Source: Rikenella microfusus DSM 15922
Lineage (GTDB): Bacteria > Bacteroidota > Bacteroidia > Bacteroidales > Rikenellaceae
DNA length: 64,000 bases
Reading direction: 5' to 3'
Assembly (NCBI RefSeq): GCF_000427365.1
Contig: NZ_KE386488.1
Coordinates: 682,001 to 746,000 of the forward strand
Shown piece after piece: positions 28,309 to 37,251 of this stretch (position 1 is the stretch's first letter; each line of letters begins with the position of its first letter). Below the pieces are notes generated by a model. It had not been told where the DNA came from and made no database searches. It saw only the letters and a program-made list of their open reading frames with translations. The translations under genes and the position numbers were made by a program.

Positions 28309-30726
28309 ATGGAGATCGATTATTTGCAGGGGTTGAACGACCCCCAGCGCAGCGCCGTGGAGAACTACGCCGGACCGTCGCTGATTATCGCCGGCGCCGG
28401 GTCCGGCAAGACCCGCGTGCTGACCATGCGCATCGCCCATATGCTCCGGCAGGGCATTTCGCCCCGGAACATCATGGCCCTGACCTTTACCAACAAAGCC
28501 GCCCGCGAGATGCGCGACCGTGTGACGAAGATACTGCCCTACGACGCCGTGCGCGGATTGTGGATGGGCACCTTCCACTCCCTGTTCAGCCGTATCCTGC
28601 GTGCCGAAGCCGGGTTGCTGGGTTTTCCCGAAGCCTTCACCATCTATGACACCGCCGACAGCCGGAACGTCGTGAAAGCCATCGTCCGCCAGCTCGAACT
28701 GCCCGACGAGCAATACAAACCCAACGAAGTCTACGCACGCATCTCGCTGGCCAAGAACAACCTCGTGCTGCCCGAAGCCTACGCCGCCAACGCCACCCTC
28801 ACCGAAGAAGACGCCCGCGCCAAACGGCCCCGGCTGGCCGAAATCTACGCCCTCTACATGCGCCAGTGCCGCCAAAACGGAGCGATGGACTTCGACGACC
28901 TGTTGCTCTATATGAATATTCTGCTGCGCGACCATCCCGAAATCGCGCAGAAATACGGCGAGCAATTCCAGTATATCCTCGTGGACGAGTATCAGGACAC
29001 CAACTACTCGCAGTACCTGATCGTCAAGAAACTGGCCGACATCCGCCGGAACATCTGCGTCGTGGGCGACGACTCGCAAAGCATCTATTCGTTCCGCGGG
29101 GCGCGGATCGAAAATATCCTCCGTTTCCAGCAGGACTACCCCGAAGCCAAAATCTTCAAGCTCGAACAAAACTACCGTTCCACCCGCACCATCGTCGAAG
29201 CGGCCAACAGCGTGATCGAGAAAAACAGCCGCAAGCTGCCCAAGCACCTCTTTTCCGAGAACGAACAGGGCGACCCGATCCGCGTGATCTGCACCCTGAG
29301 CGATAAGGAAGAGGCCCAGCGCGTCGCCGCCGACATCCACACCACTCTGTACGGCAGGCAGGCTTCGCCCGACGACTTCGCCGTACTGTACCGCACCAAC
29401 GCCCAGTCGCGCGTCATCGAAGAACACCTGCGCGGCAACAATATCCCGTACCGCATATACGGCGGCCAGTCGTTCTACCAGCGGGCCGAAATCAAAGACG
29501 CCATCGCCTACCTGCGGCTGGCCATCAATCCCAAAGACGACGAATCCCTCAAACGGATCATCAACTTCCCGGCACGCGGGATCGGCGAAACGTCGATCGG
29601 CAAAATCGTCGCCGCCGGACAGGCCGAAGGCGTCTCGATGTGGGAAGTGCTGTTGAGGCATACCCCCGAAGAGCTGGGCATCCGGGGAGGGGCGGTCAAG
29701 AGCCTCGGCGCTTTCGTCCGGAACTTTACCGAACTGTTCCGCCGTTCCGGCGAGATGGACGCTTACGAACTGGCCATGGAGGTGATGTCCCGTTCCGGCC
29801 TGATCGCCCACTACAAAGACAGCCCCTCGATCGAAGACGAATCGCGGTTGCAGAACGTCGAAGAACTGATCAACTCGGTCAAAGTATTCGTCGATGAACA
29901 ACTCTCCGGCGAGGGGGCGGCCGAAGGCGGCGAAAGCGTCGCGCCGCAGGCCGATCTGCCGCAAGAGGGAGTGGTGCACGGCCCCGTAACGCTCGACCAG
30001 TGGTTGCAGAATATCGCCCTGCTGACCGATATGGACAACAGCAGGGAGGACGACACCCCGCGCGTGACGCTGCTGACCGTACACGCCTCCAAAGGGCTGG
30101 AATTCAAATACACCTATATCGTCGGGCTGGAAGAGAACCTGTTCCCCAGTCAGCACGGCGGCAGCGCCTCGGCCGAAGACATCGAAGAGGAGCGTCGGCT
30201 CTTCTACGTAGCCCTGACGCGGGCCGAAAAACGGGCCACGCTGAGCTTCGCCCTCTCGCGGTTCAAATGGGGCAGCGTGGTGCCTTCGCAGGCCAGCCGT
30301 TTCATCAAGGAGATCGACCCGAAATACCTCGACATGCCTCCCCTGCCGGACACCGATTCCAGAGGAGACGGCAACGCCGCTTTGCGCAACCGGTGGAACA
30401 CTGCGGGCACAGCGGCCCGGACCGGCGATCCGCGCCCCGCTTTTCAGCGCTATCAGCGCAAGACCGCTACCCCGCCGGCTCCCCCTGTCCAGGCACCCGC
30501 GGGATTCAAAAGGACGGATACGCGGCCGGCGTCCGTGCCGCAGGGGAAACCGCTCGACTCGGCGGGCGAGCTGACCGTCGGCGCGCGCGTGGCCCACGAC
30601 CGTTTCGGCAGCGGTACGGTCACGGCGTTCGAACAGACCGCCACCGACACGAAGGTGACGGTGCGGTTCGAGGCGGCGGGAACCAAGACCCTGTTGCTCA
30701 AGTTCGCCCGGCTGCGATTGATCTGA
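28309..30726 (+). CDS. pcrA: UvrD/PcrA-family DNA helicase
   Basis: An 805-residue SF1A 3'-5' helicase for repair and removal of proteins from DNA. Q-motif LNDPQRSAV, Walker A AGAGSGKT (28-35), motif II VDEYQDTN, motif III GDDSQSIYSFRGA, motif IV QNYRST, and motifs V-VI (VTLLTVHASKGLEF; VALTRAEKRATLS) are all present. The C-terminus VGARVAHDRFGSGTVTAFE is the Tudor-like segment by which PcrA/UvrD bind RNA polymerase. The gene ends in a strong terminator that overlaps the next promoter. Confidence 0.96.
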   Translation: MEIDYLQGLNDPQRSAVENYAGPSLIIAGAGSGKTRVLTMRIAHMLRQGISPRNIMALTFTNKAAREMRDRVTKILPYDAVRGLWMGTFHSLFSRILRAEAGLLGFPEAFTIYDTADSRNVVKAIVRQLELPDEQYKPNEVYARISLAKNNLVLPEAYAANATLTEEDARAKRPRLAEIYALYMRQCRQNGAMDFDDLLLYMNILLRDHPEIAQKYGEQFQYILVDEYQDTNYSQYLIVKKLADIRRNICVVGDDSQSIYSFRGARIENILRFQQDYPEAKIFKLEQNYRSTRTIVEAANSVIEKNSRKLPKHLFSENEQGDPIRVICTLSDKEEAQRVAADIHTTLYGRQASPDDFAVLYRTNAQSRVIEEHLRGNNIPYRIYGGQSFYQRAEIKDAIAYLRLAINPKDDESLKRIINFPARGIGETSIGKIVAAGQAEGVSMWEVLLRHTPEELGIRGGAVKSLGAFVRNFTELFRRSGEMDAYELAMEVMSRSGLIAHYKDSPSIEDESRLQNVEELINSVKVFVDEQLSGEGAAEGGESVAPQADLPQEGVVHGPVTLDQWLQNIALLTDMDNSREDDTPRVTLLTVHASKGLEFKYTYIVGLEENLFPSQHGGSASAEDIEEERRLFYVALTRAEKRATLSFALSRFKWGSVVPSQASRFIKEIDPKYLDMPPLPDTDSRGDGNAALRNRWNTAGTAARTGDPRPAFQRYQRKTATPPAPPVQAPAGFKRTDTRPASVPQGKPLDSAGELTVGARVAHDRFGSGTVTAFEQTATDTKVTVRFEAAGTKTLLLKFARLRLI

Positions 30727-30786
30727 CGCAGGCGGCGAAGGCGTCCGAAAACCTCAACGCCGGATACCCTGCGAAATACGCCCATC

Positions 30787-30826
30787 CCCGGTCCGGATGC
30801 GAAACGGCATCCGACCGGGCTTTTTG
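30787..30826 (+). terminator. Terminator of pcrA
   Basis: CCCGGTCCGGATGC (30787-30800) pairs with GCATCCGACCGGG (30807-30819) with one bulged base, followed by CTTTTTG. The T-run abuts the -33 element of the next promoter. Confidence 0.85.
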
Positions 30827-30857
30827 TTTGGCGGCAGGCGGAATTATTTTACATTTG
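30827..30857 (+). promoter_or_regulatory. Promoter of the tryptophanase-like gene
   Basis: TTTG (30827-30830), a 19-base spacer and TACATTTG (30850-30857): a full consensus match, 45 bases before the ATG. It begins right after the pcrA terminator T-run. Confidence 0.85.
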
Positions 30858-30902
30858 TAAAATATTGCATTGAACGATTACTAACCCAAACCCGAATCCG
30901 AA

Positions 30903-32351
30903 ATGAATCCCGTGAAATTTTACAGCGGGGAGAACATCCCCTTGGAATTGCATAAAGTACGCGTCGTACAGAAGTTGCACTTAGTGCCGATCGAACGGCG
31001 GCTCGACGCCATCAAAGAGGCCGGCTTCAACACCTTCCGGCTCTCGACTGCGGACGTATTCCTCGACATGCTGACCGACAGCGGCACCAACGCCATGAGC
31101 GACAACCAGATCGCCGCCATGTTCCGGGCCGACGACGCTTACGCCGGGTCGCAGTCTTTCGCGCGGCTCCAACAAGCCGTCGAAGAGGTGCTCGGCAAAA
31201 AGTACCTGCTGCCGGTACACCAGGGCCGCGCTGCCGAAAATATCATCTGCCGCCGGTATGTGAAACCGGGACATGTGGTGCCGATGAATTACCACTTCAC
31301 CACTTCGCTGGCCCATATCCTCGAAAACGGCGGACGGGCCGCCGAACTGTTGCGCGACGAAGCGCTGGAGCTGAAGTCCGAAAACCCGTTCAAAGGGAAC
31401 ATGGACATCGACAAGCTGGTGAAGTGTATCGAAGAGAACGGCGTGGAGAACATTCCGTTCATCCGGATGGAGGCTTCGACCAACCTGATCGGCGGTCAGC
31501 CTTTCTCGATCGCGAACCTGATGGACGTGCGCCGCGTGGCCGACAAATACGGTCTGATGCTGGTGCTGGACGCTTCGTTGCTGGGCGAGAATGCCTATCT
31601 GGTCAAACAGCGGGAGGCGGAGTGGAAAGAGAATTCGATGGCCGACATCATCAAGATGATGACCGGGCTGGCCGACCTGGTATATTTCTCGGCCCGCAAA
31701 CTCAGTTCGAGCCGCGGGGGCGGCATCTGCACCAACCGGCTGGAGCTTTTCAAAGAGATGGAGGCCCTGATTCCGCTTTACGAAGGGTTCCTGACTTACG
31801 GGGGCATCTCGGTACGCGAGATCGAGGCGATGGCCGTCGGCCTTTACGAAACGCTGGACGAAACGATGATCTCTCAAAGCCCCTCTTTCATCGCCTATCT
31901 GGTGCGCGAGATGGAGAAACGGGGCATTCCGGTGGTGACGCCTCCGGGGGTGCTGGGGGCGCATGTCGATGCGATGAAGTTCTGCTCGCATATTCCGCAG
32001 ACGGAATATCCGGCAGGGGCGCTGGCGGCGGCGTTCTACCTGATTTCCGGTATCCGGGGGATGGAGCGCGGCACGGTCTCCAGCGTGCGCGACGAAAACG
32101 GGGTCGAGATACTGGCGGACGTGGAACTGCTGCGCCTGGCGGTACCCCGGCGCGTATTCACGCTCTCGCAGATCAAATATGTGATCGACCGCATGCAGTG
32201 GCTCTACGACAACCGGGAGCTGATCGGCGGACTGCGTTTCACTTACGAACCGCCGGTGCTGCGCTTCTTTATGGGCGGACTGGAACCGACGAGCGACTGG
32301 CCGGCCAAACTGGTGGACAAATTCCGCCGGGACTTCGGCGACAGCCTGTAA
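30903..32351 (+). CDS. tnaA: Tryptophanase-family beta-eliminating lyase
   Basis: A 482-residue PLP enzyme of the tryptophanase/tyrosine phenol-lyase family, which splits L-tryptophan to indole, pyruvate and ammonia (or tyrosine to phenol). Family blocks present: LTDSGTNAMS, DAYAGSQSF, VHQGRAAENI, GGQPFSIANL, GENAYLVKQREAEWKE, and C-terminal RLAVPRRVFT and LRFTYEPPVLRFF. The PLP lysine is Lys266 in SARKLSSSRGGG. The active site departs from characterised enzymes: DSAR/DATR before the ENAYF motif is DASL here (Asp223...Leu226), and SAKKD/SGKKD is SARKL. Substrate specificity may therefore differ, and the symbol is provisional. No TnaC-like leader or permease is adjacent. Confidence 0.82.
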   Translation: MNPVKFYSGENIPLELHKVRVVQKLHLVPIERRLDAIKEAGFNTFRLSTADVFLDMLTDSGTNAMSDNQIAAMFRADDAYAGSQSFARLQQAVEEVLGKKYLLPVHQGRAAENIICRRYVKPGHVVPMNYHFTTSLAHILENGGRAAELLRDEALELKSENPFKGNMDIDKLVKCIEENGVENIPFIRMEASTNLIGGQPFSIANLMDVRRVADKYGLMLVLDASLLGENAYLVKQREAEWKENSMADIIKMMTGLADLVYFSARKLSSSRGGGICTNRLELFKEMEALIPLYEGFLTYGGISVREIEAMAVGLYETLDETMISQSPSFIAYLVREMEKRGIPVVTPPGVLGAHVDAMKFCSHIPQTEYPAGALAAAFYLISGIRGMERGTVSSVRDENGVEILADVELLRLAVPRRVFTLSQIKYVIDRMQWLYDNRELIGGLRFTYEPPVLRFFMGGLEPTSDWPAKLVDKFRRDFGDSL

Positions 32352-32397
32352 ACCGGTATGCATGCCCGATTTTCGGATAGTTCCGGCCCGTATCCCT

Positions 32398-32431
32398 CCC
32401 CGAAGCGGCAAAACCGCTTCGGGGATTTTTA
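32398..32431 (+). terminator. Terminator of the tryptophanase-like gene
   Basis: Perfect 11-bp stem CCCCGAAGCGG (32398-32408) with its complement (32414-32424), then ATTTTTA. Confidence 0.9.
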
Positions 32432-32628
32432 TAGGTATACCTGATTTTCAGCACATTTCGATCCGACCCTCTGCGTGGAGGAAAGGAGCGGTCCTGTCGT
32501 GGCCGCTCCGGCCGGAAGTTCTTTTTGCCGAAAGAGGCCGGCATGAGGCGATGCAAACCCGGACAAAAACCCCGGAGGATCGGCGAGAACCGAAAAAACA
32601 TCGGTAAGAACCGTCGGTATATCAAAAG
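32432..32628. repeat. Degenerate TATATA-family repeat
   Basis: Begins near TATAGGTATACCTGATTTTC and carries CGATGCAAACCCGGACAAAA (32549-32568), the inverse of the core shared with 9811 and 34807. It lies directly before the better-preserved MITE-like copy. No gene is visible. Confidence 0.4.
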
Positions 32629-32795
32629 AACTATATACGACTTTACCCAAAATCAGGCAATAATCTTCCCAACCGGCCGTGCGGTGCCGCTCGGCACGGG
32701 GGGCGGGGCTTTTCTCTGCTTCAGGAGGCGGGTGCGGGCCGAAATATATTGAGAATCAAGTATGCATATAAATTAGGATAAAGTTGTATATAGTT
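32629..32795. mobile_element. 167-bp MITE-like element, copy 2
   Basis: Terminal inverted repeats AACTATATACGACTTT (32629-32644) and AAAGTTGTATATAGTT (32780-32795), complementary at 15 of 16 positions. The interior aligns with copy 1 over its whole length. Non-coding, about 90 bases upstream of the U32 gene. Confidence 0.65.
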
Positions 32796-32885
32796 ACCTG
32801 TCAAAATATATAACCGGGTTGCCGTAATATACCGGGAACATCAGCGTATATAATTGGGAAATCGTTATATATTTACCGCAATTTA

Positions 32886-34712
32886 ATGGATATGACGACC
32901 GGAATAGAACTGCTTTCTCCTGCCGGAACCGCCTCGATCGGCCGCGCGGCCGTCGATGCCGGCGCAGACGCCGTCTATATCGGCGCCGAACGGTTCGGAG
33001 CGCGGACGGCGGCAGGCAATCCGATGGACGATATAGCCGCGCTGGCCGAATACGCGCACGGTTTCGGAGCACGGGTTTACATCACCATGAACACGTTGCT
33101 GTTCGAGCGCGAACTGGACGATGCCCGGAAAACGGCTTGGGGCGCCTGGGAAGCGGGCGCAGACGCGCTGATCGTACAGGACATGGCCTTCACGCAGATG
33201 GAACTGCCGCCGATCGCTCTGCATGCCTCCACGCAAACATTCAACCTGACTCCGGAACGGGCCTCGTTCCTCGCCGCCGCCGGCTTTTCCCGCATCGTTC
33301 TGGAACGGGGAGCCTCGCTGGAACAGATCCGGGCCGTCCGGGCGGCGGTTCCGCAGCAAGTCGAGCTGGAGGCCTTCGTGCACGGGGCGATCTGCGTCTG
33401 TTACAGCGGGCAGTGCTACCTGGGGCATGCGCTGTGCGGACGGGGAGGCAACCGGGGCGGCTGCGCCCAGCCCTGCCGGTCGCAATACGACTTGTACGAC
33501 GGACGAGGCAGGCTGTTGATGCGGAACAAACATCTGCTCTCGGTGCGCGACCTGAACCTGAGCGACCGGCTGGAAGAACTGGCGGACGCGGGGGTCTGCT
33601 CGTTCAAGATCGAAGGGCGGCTCAAAGAGGAGGGATATGTGGTGAACAACACGGCCTACTACCACCGGCGGCTAACCGAACTGGGCCTGCCCCGCACGTC
33701 GGTCGGCGAATCGGTCTGCGATTTCGAGCCGAATCCGTCGAAAAGTTTCTCGCGCGGATTCACGACCTATTTTCAGGATGGAAAACGGGCCGGAGTGCTG
33801 GCGCCCGAGGCGCGGTCGGTCGGCGAACCGATCGGTTCGGCGGTCGCCTGCGACGGAACGACGCTGAAGTTGAAACTGAATCCGGGCATCCGGCTGAATA
33901 ACGGCGACGGTCTCTGTTTCATCTCCCCGTCGGGACGGTTGGAAGGCGCGTCGGTAAACCGTGCGGAAGGGAACCGGGCCATACTGAACAAAACGGCCGA
34001 CATCCGGCCCGGAGCGGAGCTTTTCCGCAACCTCGACCGTTCGTTCCGGCCGGCGGCTGTAAGGCGTATCCGCGCCGCGGTCGATTTTACGCCGGAAAAC
34101 GTCCGGGCTACGGACGAAACGGGTCTGTCGGCAGTCGTCGCCCTGCCCCGGGATTACGAACCGGCAGGCAACCGGGCTTTGGCGGAACGGAACATCCGCC
34201 AGTCTTTCCGCAAAAGCGGAGGGACGATTTTCGAAATCACGGAAGTAACGGTTCCGGACGAGACCGCGGGAGGGACTCTGCCGTTCATTCCGGCAGCGGA
34301 ACTGAACGCCCTGCGGCGTGAGCTGTTGGCGGAATTGCTCCGGATCCGCCTGGCGAATTACAACCGGCCGACGGCTTATGTACGACCTGACGCGCTGCCG
34401 GCGCTTCCCGTCGGCCTCGCGCATGATTTCCGGGCCAATGCGGCCAATTCGCTGGCGGAACGTTTCTACCGGCAGGCGGGGTTCGATCTGGTCGAGAAAG
34501 CGCTGGAGACGCAGGAGAGTCCTGAGCTGGAGGGCCGGGAGGTGATGCGCACGCCCTATTGTATCCGCCGCGAAACGGGAACCTGTCTGCGGGAGCATCC
34601 GGAACTGCGCCGCGAGCGGTTGTTTCTGGAAAACAACGGCGTGCGGCTGGAGTTGCGGTTCTACTGCGCGGAGTGCGAGATGGGGGTCGTCTATCGCGGA
34701 CGTACCCGGTAA
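32886..34712 (+). CDS. U32 family protein (RlhA/YdcP-like)
   Basis: A 608-residue member of the U32 family, annotated historically as peptidases but including tRNA and 23S rRNA hydroxylation enzymes (TrhP, RlhA). The N-terminal barrel starts IELLSPAGTASIGRAAVDAGADAVYIG. A cysteine cluster CVCYSGQCYLGHALCGRGGNRGGCAQPCR-type region at about 162-192 is the likely Fe-S or metal site (key Cys in CVCYSGQC and GGCAQPC). A DUF3656-like middle and a C-terminal CIRRETGTC / FYCAEC cysteine set follow, as in the long RlhA-like form. The start could also be the third codon (32892). Monocistronic. Confidence 0.82.
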   Translation: MDMTTGIELLSPAGTASIGRAAVDAGADAVYIGAERFGARTAAGNPMDDIAALAEYAHGFGARVYITMNTLLFERELDDARKTAWGAWEAGADALIVQDMAFTQMELPPIALHASTQTFNLTPERASFLAAAGFSRIVLERGASLEQIRAVRAAVPQQVELEAFVHGAICVCYSGQCYLGHALCGRGGNRGGCAQPCRSQYDLYDGRGRLLMRNKHLLSVRDLNLSDRLEELADAGVCSFKIEGRLKEEGYVVNNTAYYHRRLTELGLPRTSVGESVCDFEPNPSKSFSRGFTTYFQDGKRAGVLAPEARSVGEPIGSAVACDGTTLKLKLNPGIRLNNGDGLCFISPSGRLEGASVNRAEGNRAILNKTADIRPGAELFRNLDRSFRPAAVRRIRAAVDFTPENVRATDETGLSAVVALPRDYEPAGNRALAERNIRQSFRKSGGTIFEITEVTVPDETAGGTLPFIPAAELNALRRELLAELLRIRLANYNRPTAYVRPDALPALPVGLAHDFRANAANSLAERFYRQAGFDLVEKALETQESPELEGREVMRTPYCIRRETGTCLREHPELRRERLFLENNGVRLELRFYCAECEMGVVYRGRTR

Positions 34713-34740
34713 TCGCAGCCCGGATATTATCCGAATCCGA

Positions 34741-34870
34741 TTATCTATTTTGACCGGCCGACAGTTTCCACCGCAGTTTTTCGACTCGCGTCGGAGCTTT
34801 AGGGGCTTTTGTCCGGGTTTGCATCGCTTCGTGCATTCGATATATCGAAGTATATAATCAGGTATCCGAA
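34741..34870. repeat. Degenerate TATATA-family repeat
   Basis: Carries TTTTGTCCGGGTTTGCATCG (34807-34826) and ends AGTATATAATCAGG, matching the elements at 9811 and 32549. Directly abuts repeat block 6. Confidence 0.4.
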
Positions 34871-34871
34871 G

Positions 34872-35269
34872 AAAGGTACGGTTTATTTCAATGTTCCCCC
34901 TTTGTCAGGCCGGAGCCACCCCCGGCGGTGGCCTGCAACTGCGCTGCGCTTGTTTCGGCTCCGCTGGCTCCGGCCATAAAATTAACCGTACGGTTAAATG
35001 GCCGGGACATGTTTTGCGACCTTTAGGTCGCGCGGGCCGCAGCCTCGCCCCGCGGAGGCCCGCTCGCTCGCGAGGCTCGTTCGCGGTCTCCGCAGGCTGC
35101 GACCCTCGACAAATAACCGTACGGTTTTTATGGATGCGATTCTCTCGAATCGCCGGCTTATGCGTCCAAGCCGCTCTGCGGCTTCCGGGGATAGGCGCAA
35201 AGCATTTTATCTATGATGAGGATCGGACATCCGGAAGGTCCGGCGCGAGCCAAAAAACGTCGGTGAAAA
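34872..35269. repeat. Palindrome-delimited intergenic repeat block 6
   Basis: Order on the plus strand: decayed site (34872), gamma module starting TTATTTCAATGTTC (34883-34983), perfect AACCGTACGGTT (34984-34995, within a 16-bp palindrome), alpha module (34996-35114, 119 bp), perfect AACCGTACGGTT (35115-35126), beta module in reverse orientation (35127-35269, 143 bp). Alpha is identical to the copy at 39216 at 116 of 119 positions and beta to the copy at 39061 at 141 of 143 positions (counted by eye). Alpha contains GCGACCT/AGGTCGC and GCAGCCT...AGGCTGC stems. 35270-35390 shows nothing further. Confidence 0.85.
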
Positions 35270-35390
35270 CGATCGATCACAGGGAGATAATCGGGTTTCG
35301 TTTTATTAGGCCTGCCTTTCGTTTTCCCGATCCTGTGCTTATCCTGTCCGTGACATCCCGTATCGGAAGCGGCACCGCCGCGACGATACG

Positions 35391-35424
35391 AAAAAAGCCG
35401 GCCTCTCCGTTCAGAGAGTCCGGC
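35391..35424 (-). terminator. Terminator of the fumarase gene
   Basis: GCCGGACTCTC/GAGAGGCCGGC stem with one mismatch on the minus strand, followed by six T (35396-35391). It lies 22 bases after the stop. Confidence 0.88.
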
Positions 35425-35446
35425 CCCGCAAAAGATGTGTCCGGAA

Positions 35447-37057
35447 TCAGTGCGCGAATTCGGCGAAGAAGTCGTTCCCTTTGTCGTCCACGATGATGAA
35501 CGCCGGGAAATTTTCGACATAGATTTTTCGTACCGCCTCCATGCCCAGTTCCGGGAAATCCACCACTTCGACCGACTTGATGCTGTTCTTGGCCAGCACC
35601 GCCGCCGGACCTCCGATCGAACCGAGGTAGAACCCGCCGTGCTTTTTGCAGGCGTCCGTCACCGCCTTGCTGCGGTTTCCTTTGGCCACCATAATCATCG
35701 AACCGCCGTGATCCTGGAACAGATCCACGTAAGGGTCCATACGTCCGGCCGTCGTCGGCCCAAACGACCCCGAAGCCATGCCGTTCGGCGTCTTGGCCGG
35801 CCCGGCGTAGTAGATAGGATGGTTTTTGAAGTAGTCCGGCATCGGTTTGCCTTCGTCCAGCATCTTTTTGATCCGAGCATGGGCGATGTCGCGGGCTACG
35901 ATCAGGGTGCCTTTGATATTGAGTCGGGTCTTAATCGGGTATTTGGTCAGTTCGGCACGCACGGCGTCCATTCCCTTGTCGAGGTCGATTTCGACCGCCG
36001 GAGCCAGCCCCGGAGCCTGGGCGGGCAGGAAACGCGCCGGATTTTTTTCGAGCTGTTCGAGGAAGATGCCCTCTTCGGTGATTTTTGCCTTGATGTTGCG
36101 GTCGGCCGAACAGCTCACGCCGATCCCCACGGGGCACGAAGCCGCATGGCGCGGCAGGCGGATCACCCGCACGTCATGTACCAGGTATTTGCCGCCGAAC
36201 TGCGCTCCGACGCCCGATTCCTGGCAGATTTTCCGAATCTTTTCCTCCCATTCGAGGTCGCGGAACGCACGGCCCCCTTCGTTGCCGCTGGTGGGCAGAT
36301 GATCGTAATAGTGGGCCGAGGCTTTTTTGACCGTGGCGAGGTTGGCTTCCGCCGAAGTACCGCCGATCACCACCGCGAGGTGGTAAGGCGGGCAGGCCGA
36401 GGTGCCGAGGTCCTTGATCTTGTCCTTAATGAAATTCGTCAGCGATTCGTCGTTCAGCAGGGCTTTGGTCTGCTGGTAGAGGAACGTTTTGTTGGCCGAA
36501 CCGCCTCCCTTGGTCAGGAACAGGAATTCGTATTTGCTGCCCTGAGCGGCATAGAGGTCGATCTGCGCGGGGAGGTTGGTGGCGCTGTTTTTCTCTTCGG
36601 TCATCGTGAAAGGCACCACCTGCGAATAACGCAGGTTGCAGTCGCGGTAAGTTTCGTACACCCCTTTCGAGAGCCATTCGGCATCGTTGGCACCGGTGTA
36701 TACGTTTTCGCCTTTCTTACCGATCACGATCGCCGTACCGGTGTCCTGACAGGTGGGCAGTTCGCCGTCGGCGGCCACCGCCTGGTTCAGCAGCATGGTG
36801 TAGGCCACGAATTTGTCGTTGTCGCTGGCTTCCGGATCCTCGAGGATGTTCGCCAGCATTTGCAGATGAGAGGCACGCAGGTAGAACGACACGTCGCGGA
36901 AGGCTTCGCGGGCCAGCAGGTTCAGCCCTTCGGGAGCCACTTTCAGGATTTTCCGGCCGCAGCACTCTTCGACGCTGACGTAATCTTTGGTCAGGAGGCG
37001 GTATTCGGTCGTGTCTTCGGACATCGGGAACGGCTCCTGGTATTTGAATTCGGACAT
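35447..37057 (-). CDS. fumA: Fumarate hydratase, class I (4Fe-4S)
   Basis: A 536-residue single-chain class I fumarase interconverting fumarate and malate in the reductive branch that makes succinate. The ATG at 37057 gives [12 protein letters not shown]; the frame is open to 37171 without support. The three cluster cysteines fit the E. coli FumA pattern: Cys103 (CQDTG), Cys222 (ACPPYH) and Cys316 (SCSADR). Substrate motifs KGGGSANK and GGTSAEAN are present. An oxygen-sensitive cluster suits an anaerobe. Cotranscription with mscS upstream is possible, but a -7 box lies between them. Confidence 0.95.
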   Translation of the reverse strand: MSEFKYQEPFPMSEDTTEYRLLTKDYVSVEECCGRKILKVAPEGLNLLAREAFRDVSFYLRASHLQMLANILEDPEASDNDKFVAYTMLLNQAVAADGELPTCQDTGTAIVIGKKGENVYTGANDAEWLSKGVYETYRDCNLRYSQVVPFTMTEEKNSATNLPAQIDLYAAQGSKYEFLFLTKGGGSANKTFLYQQTKALLNDESLTNFIKDKIKDLGTSACPPYHLAVVIGGTSAEANLATVKKASAHYYDHLPTSGNEGGRAFRDLEWEEKIRKICQESGVGAQFGGKYLVHDVRVIRLPRHAASCPVGIGVSCSADRNIKAKITEEGIFLEQLEKNPARFLPAQAPGLAPAVEIDLDKGMDAVRAELTKYPIKTRLNIKGTLIVARDIAHARIKKMLDEGKPMPDYFKNHPIYYAGPAKTPNGMASGSFGPTTAGRMDPYVDLFQDHGGSMIMVAKGNRSKAVTDACKKHGGFYLGSIGGPAAVLAKNSIKSVEVVDFPELGMEAVRKIYVENFPAFIIVDDKGNDFFAEFAH

Positions 37058-37086
37058 GGTATGTGAGATTATTTTGTAAGCTGGGA

Positions 37087-37094
37087 CAAAGTTA
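37087..37094 (-). promoter_or_regulatory. -7 box upstream of the fumarase gene
   Basis: TAACTTTG on the minus strand, 30 bases before the ATG. No good -33 match. Confidence 0.5.
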
Positions 37095-37251
37095 CTGTTT
37101 TTTCCGTAACAGATGCCGTCGGACGCTCCAAAAGAGCAACAGGGAGACCCGAAACCGACAGAGCATACCATCGGGTCTCCGTATCAGCGACCGAACGGTA
37201 GCCTTTCCGGCACAGGCCGACGAGCCGAAAACGATTACCCTTCCCCTGATA

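Noticed and set aside
34872-35269. CRISPR array or integron cassette array
   Set aside because: Repeats are palindromes around 12 bp with modules of different lengths, and modules recur between loci. There are no regular spacers, Cas genes, attC folding or integrase.
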